Below are positions 19,650 through 28,765 of a stretch of 64,000 bases of DNA, in pieces. Origin of the DNA: Galactobacter caseinivorans (GTDB lineage: Bacteria; Actinomycetota; Actinomycetes; Actinomycetales; Micrococcaceae); assembly GCF_003640665.1 (NCBI RefSeq), contig NZ_QQXL01000009.1:1-64000 (forward strand). Direction: 5' to 3'. The notes beneath the pieces were generated by a model. That model searched no databases. It had not been told where the DNA came from and saw nothing but the letters and a program-made list of their open reading frames with translations. Each line of letters begins with the position of its first letter. The first letter of the stretch is position 1. Made by a program: the position numbers and the translations under genes.

Positions 19650-20579
19650 TTAGGATTCCAGGCCGCGGAGCTCCCGCTCCAGATTGGCCCGAGCGGTGGC
19701 CTCCCACGCTTGATGCCCCGCTTGCGTCACGTACAGCCGCTCACCGCCCAAGAGGGAGCGCAGGACCTGGGCGCGCCCACGGGCAAAGTCAGCGTCTTCC
19801 ACGTGGGCGTAGTCCCTGCGCACCTGAGCCACATAGCGATCGTAAGAGGCCTCCGGCCGGGCCAGGACCCGCAGATCCGCGTCGTTGAGCAGGGTCTGCG
19901 CCGGGTCGCCACCGGGGAGGTGCTCCACCGTCATGAGGATGGCGTCCGAGACCCTCTGCACCACTGCCGCGGAAGGTGCCCCCGCCGCACGGTCCGCGTC
20001 GGGTTCAGCCAAATCCCGACGAGCCAGCGCCGCCGACTCCTGCTCGTCCTGCCCGGCCACCCCCTGGTACACCGCGTCATGCCACCACCCGGCCAGCTGC
20101 GCCACGAGCACGGTGTCCCGCGTGGAGGCGTGTGAGGCCTGGTCCAGCTCCTGTGCCGCGAGCCAGTCAAGGGAGCGCAGGACCTCGGAGAGATGCCTGC
20201 GATCGTGATAGTGGCGGTGCGGCTCAGACCAGCGGGCCAGGAGCGGCTCTCGCACCTCGCTTCGGCCTGGCAATAGCTCGTCAAAGCGCCGGCGCAGCCA
20301 CGCATCGTGGCGGTCTGGACGCTCCCGGGCTGGCACCCGCACGCCACCACGGATGAGGCGCCGCGTGAGCTCCCCAGCGGAGACCGGTTCGGCGCCGAGC
20401 GAGACGAGCCGTTCGTGCTCGCGCAGCGGAACGTCGTAGTGGTCCCGATCAAAGGCGCCGGGCGGTAGCCCGGCCTCCGTTGCGAAGGCGTGCAGCTCGT
20501 CAACGGAGCTGTCCGAGACCAGATGTGAGAAGAACGTTCCGTGGGCTGGCCACAGGGGCGGGTCAATCAGCACGCTCAT
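19650..20579 (-). CDS. DUF4031 - HD phosphohydrolase-like fusion
   Basis: A 309-residue soluble protein with two parts. Residues 1-90 (MSVLIDPPLWPAHGTFFSHL, then HAFATEAG, AFDRDHYDVP) match the DUF4031 pattern. Residues about 95-309 resemble the predicted metal-dependent HD-superfamily phosphohydrolases of the COG4339 type: RWSEPHRHYHDRRHL, AQLAGWWHDAVYQG (H-D metal pair), AILMTVEH and LLNDADLRVLA. These residues fit a metal-dependent phosphohydrolase, but no substrate is known. Convergent with groEL, probably single-gene. Confidence 0.78.
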   Translation of the reverse strand: MSVLIDPPLWPAHGTFFSHLVSDSSVDELHAFATEAGLPPGAFDRDHYDVPLREHERLVSLGAEPVSAGELTRRLIRGGVRVPARERPDRHDAWLRRRFDELLPGRSEVREPLLARWSEPHRHYHDRRHLSEVLRSLDWLAAQELDQASHASTRDTVLVAQLAGWWHDAVYQGVAGQDEQESAALARRDLAEPDADRAAGAPSAAVVQRVSDAILMTVEHLPGGDPAQTLLNDADLRVLARPEASYDRYVAQVRRDYAHVEDADFARGRAQVLRSLLGGERLYVTQAGHQAWEATARANLERELRGLES

Positions 20580-20719
20580 GCCGGTCAGCCTAGTGGCTGA
20601 GGCGCCGAGCGTTGGCCAGTCCCGGCGGTGCAGGGGTTTGCGCCCGTGGGCGTGAACGCCGCCGGCCCCGGAAGGCCCGCCGGGGCCGGCCAGACGCTTT
20701 GCGCGGGCTCGCTACCAGC

Positions 20720-21010
20720 TCAGTGCTGGAACAGGGCTCGGTTGGTGCGCTCTGCCTCGTCGTATTGCGTGGAGGCCGTGGTGAGGGCGGTGCTGATCTG
20801 CGTCAGCGAGGCCTCCACCTTGCTCTGCACGGCACGCCACTGCGTCAGCAGCGACTGGAACTGCGTGCTGGCTCCGCCGCTCCATGCGCCCTGGAGCTGC
20901 AGGAGCGAGGCTTGGAGGCTATTGACCTCCGTGCGGACCTGCTCCGCCGTGCGCAGGACCTGCGCGCTCTTGGTTCGCATCTGCTGAGTGTCTGCGGTGA
21001 ACTGCGTCAT
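20720..21010 (-). CDS. WXG100-family (ESAT-6-like) protein
   Basis: A 96-residue helical hairpin protein with the turn motif WSG (LQGAWSGGASTQFQ) at about residues 43-45, heptad-like flanks and normal family length. ATG 21010 has a perfect AGGAGG 6 nt upstream. WXG100 proteins are exported by type VII secretion as dimers. No EccC/EssC, second WXG100 gene or LXG toxin lies in the window, so the secretion machinery must be elsewhere. The C-terminal YDEAERTNRALF contains a YxxxE-like signal (Y-D-E-A-E), as expected for T7SS substrates. Confidence 0.9.
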   Translation of the reverse strand: MTQFTADTQQMRTKSAQVLRTAEQVRTEVNSLQASLLQLQGAWSGGASTQFQSLLTQWRAVQSKVEASLTQISTALTTASTQYDEAERTNRALFQH

Positions 21011-21179
21011 GGGATCCTCCTGGTTCGTGTTCCGGCGGGTTGCCGGGGCTCTCTCCAGGATCGGGGCAGGCGCCCTACTGCGGGGCGGCAGATGCCGGGA
21101 CTGTGGACGACACGCCGCGTGTGCCGCACTCACGCCGGGTGTGAGGGACGGGGGCCCGCCCGTTACTCGTCGTCCGGGC

Positions 21180-22850
21180 TCAGACTGCGGGCGGCCCGTC
21201 CTCGGGCCGCTTGGCGTCGGCGTCCTCGCGGGCGCCATCCTTGGCAGTGCCCTCCTTAGACGCACTGTCCTTAGCGGCGCCCTCCTTGGACGCGCGCCGC
21301 GTGAAGGTATTGCGCAGCAGAGCCAGGGGGCGTGTGGAAGGCGAGGCAGCGTCGTCGGGCACGTCAGCGGCGTCCGCCGCGTCCGTATCGGGTTCTGGCT
21401 CCTGCGGCACGTAGGGGACGTGAAGCGACATGGTCGCGCCGCCACCAGGCGTATCGGTGAGCCGGATGCCGCCGTCGTGCTGCTTGGCGATGGCCGCGAC
21501 AATCGCCAGCCCAAGACCCGTGCCGCCCGTCTCCCGCTGGCGCGAGGAATCGGCGCGGTAGAAGCGCTCAAAGATGCGCTGGGCATCCGCCGGCGGGATG
21601 CCGTCGCCGTGATCCACCAGGGCAATGACAGAGTCGGAACGGCCGGAGATCACGGGGCGCACACCCACCGCCACCTCAATCGGGGTGCCCTCCGGCGTGT
21701 AGCGCAGGGCATTGGTCATGAGGTTGACCACCACTTGGCGCAGCTTGGGTTCGTCTCCCACGGTGGGTGCGGACTCCGGCGGATTGCCGTCCACGCCGAC
21801 CAGGCGCACCACACGATCCGGCGCGTTGACGCGCGCATCAGCGACCGCGTCATTGGCCAGGACCAGCAGATCGACGGGGGCCGGCTCCAACGGGCGCTCC
21901 TCGTCCAGGCGAGCCAGGGTCAGCAGATCCTCCACCAGCTGGGTCATGCGCTTGGCCTCTGCCTCAATGCGGCCCATGGACTGATCCAGCGGCTCACCGG
22001 CGGGGATGCCGCCGTGGCGGTACAGCTCGGAGTAGCCACGGATGGTCACCAGCGGCGTGCGCAACTCGTGGGACGCGTCCTGAATGAAGCGGCGCATCTT
22101 GGTTTCTGAGGCTGCCTTGGCGCGGAAGGCGGCCTCGATTTGGGCCAGCATCGCGTTCAGGGAGTAAGAGAGGCGCCCCACCTCCGTCTCAATGGGAAAC
22201 TCCTCGATGCGCCCGGACAGATTGCCCTGCGCGATCGACGCCGCCGTGCGCTCCACGCGGCGCAGCGGGCGGAAGGACCGCGTGGTCACGGCGTAGCCAA
22301 TCAGGGACATGACCATGGTCGCGAGCGTGCCCGTGAGCAGGATGGAGGCGGTGGCCCGCTCCACGTTCTCCGTGGTGTCCTGCAAGGGCCACGCCACCAA
22401 CACGGACCCGGCGTCGCCGCTCGCGGGCACCACCAGCACCCGCCACCCGCGGGACCCGGGGTCGGTTCCGCGCACCGTGAAGGGGGCCCGCTTGTGTTGG
22501 CTAACCACGGCAGGGGTCACGGACCCCACCGCCGGGGTGTCCCGGGTATTGGCGTAGGCCGGCTTGGCGAAGAGCAGCTCGCCGCTGGTGTCATACAGAG
22601 AGGCGTAGAAGTCAGCGGTCCGCCCGCCGGCCGGCGCGATGGCGTCCCTGTCCTTGGCGACGGCCGTTTGCATGGCGCTGCCAAGGTCCGTGTAGGCGGC
22701 CCGCAGGTCCACGTCGATCTGCCCCACCAACGCGGCCTTCGTCGACTGCGCTGTGGCCCATGCCGTGGCCAGGATTCCGGCCATCATGAGGGCCGCCATC
22801 AACGCCACGAGCTTGGTGCGCAGCGAGATGTGGCGGAACAGTCGGGTCAT
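21180..22850 (-). CDS. Two-component sensor histidine kinase
   Basis: A 556-residue OmpR-partner kinase. Order: first membrane helix (about 12-32), an extracytoplasmic sensor of ~130 residues, second membrane helix (about 165-188), HAMP (RPLRRVERTAASIAQGNLSGRI), DHp with SHELRTPLVTIRGYSEL (phospho-His), then the ATPase with N-box NLMTNALRYTPEGT, G1 DHGDGIP, F-box FERFYRAD and G2 GGTGLGLAI. A Lys/Asp/Ala-rich tail of ~70 residues containing repeated KEGAAKD/KEGTAKD follows and is unusual. ATG 22850 has GGGTGG just upstream. The regulator gene ends 16 bp before it. Confidence 0.93.
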   Translation of the reverse strand: MTRLFRHISLRTKLVALMAALMMAGILATAWATAQSTKAALVGQIDVDLRAAYTDLGSAMQTAVAKDRDAIAPAGGRTADFYASLYDTSGELLFAKPAYANTRDTPAVGSVTPAVVSQHKRAPFTVRGTDPGSRGWRVLVVPASGDAGSVLVAWPLQDTTENVERATASILLTGTLATMVMSLIGYAVTTRSFRPLRRVERTAASIAQGNLSGRIEEFPIETEVGRLSYSLNAMLAQIEAAFRAKAASETKMRRFIQDASHELRTPLVTIRGYSELYRHGGIPAGEPLDQSMGRIEAEAKRMTQLVEDLLTLARLDEERPLEPAPVDLLVLANDAVADARVNAPDRVVRLVGVDGNPPESAPTVGDEPKLRQVVVNLMTNALRYTPEGTPIEVAVGVRPVISGRSDSVIALVDHGDGIPPADAQRIFERFYRADSSRQRETGGTGLGLAIVAAIAKQHDGGIRLTDTPGGGATMSLHVPYVPQEPEPDTDAADAADVPDDAASPSTRPLALLRNTFTRRASKEGAAKDSASKEGTAKDGAREDADAKRPEDGPPAV

Positions 22851-22866
22851 GCCACCCACGTGTCAG

Positions 22867-23574
22867 TCAGCGCCTGTCTGCAGAGCGCAGCAGGTAGCCC
22901 ACGCCGCGCTTGGTCTGGATCATGGGCTCCCAATCCTCGCGGGAGTCAATCTTGCGGCGCAGGTAAGAGATGTATGACTCCACGATGGAGGCGTCTCCAT
23001 TGAAGTCGTATTCCCACACGTGATCCAGGATCTGGGCCTTGGAGAGCACACGGTTGGGGTTCATCATCAGGTAGCGCAGCAGTTTGAACTCGGTGGGGGA
23101 GAGGTCAATGACCTCGCCCGCGCGGCGCACCTCGTGTGCGTCGTCATCCAATTCAAGGTCATCCACGGCAAGCACCGCGTTGTCCTCATCCGGGTGCGTG
23201 CGGCGCAGTACGGCGCGGATGCGGGCCACCACCTCGTCCAGGCTGAACGGCTTGGTGACGTAGTCATCCCCGCCCACGGTCAGGCCGGTGACCTTGTCAT
23301 CAGTGTCATCCCTGGCGGTGAGGAACACGACCGGGAAGTGACGCCCGGCGGCGCGGAGGCGGCGGGTGATGGTGAAGCCGTCCATGTCCGGGAGCATGAC
23401 ATCCAGGACCGCAAGGTCCGGTTCTTCACGCTCCACGGCGGCCAGGGCCTCGCGGCCATTGGCGGCGGCCGTGACGTCAAAACCTGCAAAGCGCAGGGAC
23501 GTGGAGAGCAATTCGCGAATGTTGGGTTCGTCGTCCACAACGAGGAGCTTGGCCTCGGGCTGTTGAGCGTTCAT
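22867..23574 (-). CDS. OmpR/PhoB-family response regulator
   Basis: A 235-residue regulator: receiver domain with acidic pair D14-D15, phosphoacceptor D58 (LAVLDVMLPDMDG), T86 region FLTAR and K109 (VTKPF), followed by the winged-helix DNA-binding domain (LSPTEFKLLRYLMMNPNRVLSK... ESYISYLRRKID ... TKRGVGYLL). It resembles the TrcR/TcrX group of Actinobacteria and is transcribed first in an operon with the kinase. The stimulus is unknown. Confidence 0.95.
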   Translation of the reverse strand: MNAQQPEAKLLVVDDEPNIRELLSTSLRFAGFDVTAAANGREALAAVEREEPDLAVLDVMLPDMDGFTITRRLRAAGRHFPVVFLTARDDTDDKVTGLTVGGDDYVTKPFSLDEVVARIRAVLRRTHPDEDNAVLAVDDLELDDDAHEVRRAGEVIDLSPTEFKLLRYLMMNPNRVLSKAQILDHVWEYDFNGDASIVESYISYLRRKIDSREDWEPMIQTKRGVGYLLRSADRR

Positions 23575-23776
23575 GCTTTTATCCTGGGCAGTGAGTCTGG
23601 GAGTTTTCTGGACGCTTGCTGTACGACGCCGCGTGGTCGGGTGTGCGTGTGGCGTGCGTCACCAGGGTAGCGGCTCCCCATTGGCGGGGAGTTCCCCGTC
23701 AACACTGGGAAGGCGGCGCCAAGTGTGCTGTCAGGCGCCAGGCTCAGGATCGCCGGTAACGATTAGGGCGCGAGCC

Positions 23777-24034
23777 TCAGGCTCGGCGGGCCGCGGAATC
23801 CTCCAGGCGCCTATCCCGCACCGAGAGGAGGAGCATGGCGACGAGCCCCAGGAACGCGATGGGCAGGCCCCACAGCCCCACCGCCATCAGGGGTGGCCAC
23901 ACGGCCACCTGGGAAAAGTACTCCACGAGGATGGCCGCGAGGGAGACCAAGGAAAGTACTGCCGCGGCGACCGTGAGCACCAGCAGAGCGGCACGAAACG
24001 GGCGATGAGCTGAGGGCGCAAGCTGTTCTGACAC
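23777..24034 (-). CDS. Small two-helix membrane protein
   Basis: An 85-residue protein with two hydrophobic segments (about 15-38 and 48-70) and a basic C-terminus (RDRRLEDSAARRA), so the N- and C-termini are likely cytoplasmic. I do not recognise a family. The start is a GTG with a purine run (GAAAGGG) almost touching it, so the true start is uncertain. Confidence 0.55.
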   Translation of the reverse strand: MSEQLAPSAHRPFRAALLVLTVAAAVLSLVSLAAILVEYFSQVAVWPPLMAVGLWGLPIAFLGLVAMLLLSVRDRRLEDSAARRA

Positions 24035-24176
24035 CCTTTCAGTCTAGTCGGGAGGCCATGCCGTACGCTGGAACACATTCGTAGGCCCCTGAACGGGCCC
24101 TTTCATAGCCCCCTGCCCACGGCAGGCGCGGCGCGCGCGTTCTCCACGCGTAGCAAGTACAAGAGGAGTGGCCACA

Positions 24177-24560
24177 GTGCCAAGCGGAAAGATCAAGTGG
24201 TACGAGCCCAGCAAGGGCTTCGGTTTCATTGCAGGGGAGGACGGGGAAGAGGTGTACGTCCACGCCTCCGCGCTGCCCCAGGGCGTGGAGAGCATGCGCC
24301 CAGGCACCAAGGTGGAGTTCGGCGTGGCAGATGGCCGCCGTGGCCCCCAGGCGCTGGCCGTCACCATCCTGGAGTCCGCGCCCTCCGTGGCCCGCGCCAA
24401 GCGCCGCCCGGCGGAAGACACGGCCCAGGTGCTAGAGGACCTCATCAAGGTGCTGGAGCGCACGGCGGATGGCCTGCGCCACGGCCGCTACCCGGAGCCG
24501 GCCTCCGGCAAGCGTGTGGCCGAGGCCATGCGTCGCCTCGCCGATGAGTTGGAGGCCTGA
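24177..24560 (+). CDS. Cold-shock-domain protein with C-terminal extension
   Basis: A 127-residue protein: an N-terminal cold-shock domain (GKIKWYEPSKGFGFIAGEDG with RNP1-like KGFGFI and RNP2-like VYVHASAL) of ~65 residues, then a ~60-residue Arg/Glu-rich helical tail (EDTAQVLEDLIKVLERTADGL). GTG 24177 is preferred over GTG 24168 because AAGAGGAG lies 9 nt upstream of the former and abuts the latter. It should bind single-stranded RNA or DNA. The next gene starts one base after its stop, indicating an operon. Confidence 0.88.
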   Translation: MPSGKIKWYEPSKGFGFIAGEDGEEVYVHASALPQGVESMRPGTKVEFGVADGRRGPQALAVTILESAPSVARAKRRPAEDTAQVLEDLIKVLERTADGLRHGRYPEPASGKRVAEAMRRLADELEA

Positions 24561-24561
24561 G

Positions 24562-25143
24562 ATGGCCCGCACCCCCAAGCTGGATACCCTGCTGGCGGAG
24601 GCCACTGCAGAGGCCCGCGAGGCGCTTGCCCCCGTGGCACCGGACGCCCACGTGGGTGGACACCTTGGCGTCAGCGCGGACGCCGAACGGCTGGTGACGC
24701 ACCGCTTTGAGGCGCTGGTGCCCGGCTACCGCGGCTGGGAATGGTACGTCAGCCTGGCCCGCCCCTCCCGTGGCAAGGAGGCCACCGTCTGCGAGTCCGG
24801 CATCGTTCCGGGTCCGGACGCGCTGCTTGCCCCGCCGTGGGTTCCCTGGTCAGATCGCATGGAACCGGAGGAGCTCGCCGCAGCCAAGGCTGCCAGCGAG
24901 AGCGTGCACGGTGCCCCGCCGGAGGCAGAGTCTGCCGAGACCCCCGCGGAACCCGCGGAATCCCCGGCGTCCGCGACGCACCCAACGGAGGTCTCCGACC
25001 CGGCCGCGCCGGAAGGCGAGGACGAGCTGGAAGAGCACCACGCGGCGTCGGGCACTGGCAGTGATCGCGACGAAGACAGCGAAGACGACGACGAACCGCG
25101 CAACGTGCGCGGCCAGCGCCGTCGCCGCCGGCGCAAGCGCTGA
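24562..25143 (+). CDS. DUF3027 protein
   Basis: A 193-residue protein. Its first ~110 residues follow the actinobacterial DUF3027 pattern (DTLLAEATAEAREAL, a His-rich turn VGGHLGV, RFEALVPGYRGWEWYVSLARPSR, VCESGIVPGPDALLAPPWVPWSDR). The C-terminal half is acidic and then ends in a strongly basic RRRRRRKR-like tail, which could bind nucleic acid. Function unknown. It is coupled to the cold-shock gene. Confidence 0.82.
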   Translation: MARTPKLDTLLAEATAEAREALAPVAPDAHVGGHLGVSADAERLVTHRFEALVPGYRGWEWYVSLARPSRGKEATVCESGIVPGPDALLAPPWVPWSDRMEPEELAAAKAASESVHGAPPEAESAETPAEPAESPASATHPTEVSDPAAPEGEDELEEHHAASGTGSDRDEDSEDDDEPRNVRGQRRRRRRKR

Positions 25144-25172
25144 GCCAACCGCCCGCGTTGACACATCGCTAA

Positions 25173-25218
25173 AACGCAGCGAGGCGCCCTCCAACAAGGA
25201 GGGCGCCTCGCTGCGTCT
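25173..25218. terminator. Bidirectional terminator between DUF3027 and serC
   Basis: A 19-bp perfect stem (ACGCAGCGAGGCGCCCTCC with its complement) and a 5-nt loop between convergent genes. There is an A-tract before it but only a weak T-tract after. Confidence 0.8.
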
Positions 25219-25226
25219 GGCCGGGC

Positions 25227-26507
<1,281 letters not shown>

Positions 26508-26539
26508 TCAGCCGTCCCGCTTTATAAGGAGTCGCCAGC

Positions 26540-27232
26540 GTGTCCGATCTCATCGACACCACCGAGATGTACCTGCGCACCGTCCTCGAACTCGAGGAGG
26601 AGGGCATTGTTGCTCTGCGCGCCCGCATCGCCGAACGTCTGGGCCACTCCGGCCCGACGGTGTCGCAGACCGTGGCGCGCATGGAGCGCGACGGGCTCAT
26701 GATGGTTCGTGAGGATCGCCACCTTGAACTCACCGAGCTGGGCCGCCGCCGCGCCACCGAGGTGATGCGCAAGCACCGCCTGGCGGAGCGGCTCCTGGCA
26801 GATGTGATCCGCCTGGACTGGGAGTACGTCCACGAGGAGGCCTGCCGCTGGGAGCACGTCATGAGCGAGCGCGTGGAGCGCCGCCTCTTTGAGCTGCTTG
26901 GCCGCCCCGAGGAGTCCCCGTACGGCAATCCCATCCCGGGCCTGGAGGCCTTTGGTGGGAATCCCGTGGAGTCCTTTAGTTACGGAGTGCAGAACCTGGA
27001 CGCCGCGCTGGCAGAGGGGGCCGAAGGGCCGCTGACGGTGGAGCGCCTGGCAGAGACCATCCAGGTGGATCCCATCCTGCTGAGCCAGCTCAGCGAAGGT
27101 GGCATCCGACCCGGTGCCCGCATCACTGCGGAGCGCCAGGGCGAGTACGCAGTAGTGCGTGTGCAGGGTGTTGAAGGTGCGCTGGAACTGCCGACCGAGG
27201 TCAGTGCGCACCTCTTTGTTGCCCGCGCCTGA
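26540..27232 (+). CDS. DtxR/IdeR-family metal-dependent repressor
   Basis: A 230-residue regulator. Residues 1-72 form the winged helix (DTTEMYLRTVLELEEEG, SGPTVSQTVARMERDGLM), 73-140 the dimer and metal-binding domain (HRLAERLLADVIRLDWEYVHEEACRWEHVMS, with the Cys/Glu/His ligands of the primary Fe site) and 150-230 an SH3-like domain. GTG 26540 has AAGGAG 8 nt upstream. Members use Fe(II) (DtxR/IdeR) or Mn(II). IdeR length and the Cys in the EEACRWEH segment favour the iron type. It is the natural candidate to control the heme locus at 53.6-62.8 kb. Confidence 0.92.
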   Translation: MSDLIDTTEMYLRTVLELEEEGIVALRARIAERLGHSGPTVSQTVARMERDGLMMVREDRHLELTELGRRRATEVMRKHRLAERLLADVIRLDWEYVHEEACRWEHVMSERVERRLFELLGRPEESPYGNPIPGLEAFGGNPVESFSYGVQNLDAALAEGAEGPLTVERLAETIQVDPILLSQLSEGGIRPGARITAERQGEYAVVRVQGVEGALELPTEVSAHLFVARA

Positions 27233-27247
27233 GCGCCGCTATCCCTC

Positions 27248-27264
27248 GTATCTTTCCGTGATCT
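27248..27264 (+). promoter_or_regulatory. 17-bp element shared with the NlpC/P60 gene, copy 1
   Basis: GTATCTTTCCGTGATCT occurs here, 109 bp before the M23 peptidase start, and again without change at 28491-28507. A TGTTATC heptamer follows in both places. It may be a regulator site or part of a promoter; I do not recognise the binding protein. Confidence 0.6.
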
Positions 27265-27372
27265 ACTGAGACCGGATTGTTATCTACGCGCGGAGAAGTT
27301 AGGCTGGTACGCGTTGGCCTTCACGTTTGCGTGATCTGACCGCCCCCTATCTTCTGTTGGAAGGACATCTCT

Positions 27373-28482
27373 GTGGCCGAGTCGCGCACTTCCGGACGCC
27401 GCCGTGCGAGCCTTCGCGAGCCCCTCGCCGTAGCAGCGGCACCCGCGAATGCCCGCCACTTTTCCGGACAGGGACGCCACTCTGAGCCCCTCAGCCTTGA
27501 GGAACTGAGCCGCCGCGCGGCACAGCATGCAGAGGCCCTTGCCCTCGGCTCTTCGCTGGTGGCCCAGAACGCTGACCTTGTGGCCGAGCAGGCAGCCGCC
27601 TTTGTGACCCGCCGCGAGGCGCGCGCCGCAGAGCGCCTGGCGCAGCAGGCCGCCGGTCAGCATGAGCTGGCCCCCGTGATCACCATGCCTTCGCCGGCGC
27701 CGCTGTCCGTCGCCTCCGTCCTTGAGGGCGAGGAGACCCCGGCCTTCGCGAACCGCCGCGAGGCCCGCGCCGCGCTGAACGGCCCCAGCCGCGGCCGTCG
27801 TTTCATCGCCACCCTGCCCCACCAGGCCGCCGCCGCAGCTGCGGCAACTGGCCTGGTTGCTGCGGCCATGTGGCAGCCCGCCGTGGCAGACGGTGGCCCC
27901 AAGGAGCTCAAGCCGGACCGCGCCGCCAAGACCGCAGTGACCGCCAAGGACGTCAAGGCCGCACCGGCCGAAGGCGACTCGGATCTCCAGGTCGCCAGCG
28001 TCAAGGCTGAGGCCGGTGTCGAGGACCGCCTGGTCAACTTCATGAAGGCTGTAGAGAACGACGCCGCGACGTTGGCTCCCACCGAAACCAAGGGTCTGCT
28101 GTCGCAGCCGTTGACTTCCGTGCGCATCACCTCGCCGTTTGGCGGCCGCGCCGATCCTTGGGGTGGCGGCGGTTCCGTGGGCCACATCGGCCAGGATTAT
28201 GGCGTGAAGTGCGGTACTCCGGTGTACGCCGCAGCCGCCGGCACCGTGACCCAGGCGGAAGATACCCAGGGCCACTCCGGCATCCGCGTGACGATTGATC
28301 ACGGCAACGGCCTGGAGACCACGTACAACCACAACTCCGGCCTGAAGGTGAAGGTGGGGGACGTGGTGAACCGCGGAGACGTCGTGTCTTTGAGCGGTAC
28401 CACGGGCAACTCCACCGGGTGCCACCTGCACCTGGAAGTGGTTGTCAACAAGAAGCCAGTGGACCCAGCCTTCTGGCTGTGA
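27373..28482 (+). CDS. M23-family (LytM-type) cell-wall endopeptidase
   Basis: A 369-residue protein. GTG 27373 has GGAAGGA 7 nt upstream. A long charged N-terminus (about 1-135, with two copies of an FxxRREAR segment) precedes one membrane or signal segment (about 140-172). The C-terminal ~120 residues are a Zn peptidase of the M23 family: HIGQDYGVKCGTPVYAAAAGTV supplies the H-x3-D ligands and GCHLHLEVVVN supplies the H-x-H pair. It probably cleaves or regulates cleavage of peptidoglycan cross-bridges. All metal ligands are intact, so it should be active. Confidence 0.9.
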   Translation: MAESRTSGRRRASLREPLAVAAAPANARHFSGQGRHSEPLSLEELSRRAAQHAEALALGSSLVAQNADLVAEQAAAFVTRREARAAERLAQQAAGQHELAPVITMPSPAPLSVASVLEGEETPAFANRREARAALNGPSRGRRFIATLPHQAAAAAAATGLVAAAMWQPAVADGGPKELKPDRAAKTAVTAKDVKAAPAEGDSDLQVASVKAEAGVEDRLVNFMKAVENDAATLAPTETKGLLSQPLTSVRITSPFGGRADPWGGGGSVGHIGQDYGVKCGTPVYAAAAGTVTQAEDTQGHSGIRVTIDHGNGLETTYNHNSGLKVKVGDVVNRGDVVSLSGTTGNSTGCHLHLEVVVNKKPVDPAFWL

Positions 28483-28490
28483 CCTGATAT

Positions 28491-28507
28491 GTATCTTTCC
28501 GTGATCT
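28491..28507 (+). promoter_or_regulatory. 17-bp element shared with the M23 gene, copy 2
   Basis: Same GTATCTTTCCGTGATCT, here upstream of the c-di-AMP riboswitch. Its CCGTGAT (28499-28505) is mirrored by ATCACGG at 28518-28524, giving an inverted repeat with a 12-bp centre, so a dimeric regulator could bind. Confidence 0.6.
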
Positions 28508-28575
28508 GAACGTGACAATCACGGAGCGATGCGATACTGTTATCAAGTGCCCAACCCGCTCGGGTTGAGCACCCG

Positions 28576-28745
28576 CGATCGGTAAGCCGAGCACTGCCGC
28601 CGATCACGGTCCAAATACGATTTTCGCTGGCAGTGGCGGGGGACCCAATATCGGTTCTGGGAAACCAGGGCCTTGGGGTTAAGTATCCGATTCGCACCGG
28701 ATGCCGAGAGACTCCCTCTCGAACCCGACAGCTCACCTCGTAGGC
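28576..28745 (+). ncRNA. ydaO/yuaA-type c-di-AMP riboswitch
   Basis: The leader of the NlpC/P60 gene holds the conserved blocks of the ydaO-yuaA class in the right order: ACTGCCG with partner GGCAGT, then GGCGGGGGACCCA, TTGGGGTTAAGT, and the 3' block CGAACCCGACAGCTCACCTC-GTAGGC just before the ribosome site. This class binds c-di-AMP. In Streptomyces and other Actinobacteria it precedes wall hydrolase genes such as rpf and NlpC/P60, and high c-di-AMP turns expression off. Ends are approximate. Confidence 0.9.
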
Positions 28746-28765
28746 ACAGGGAGAGGTACAACAAC

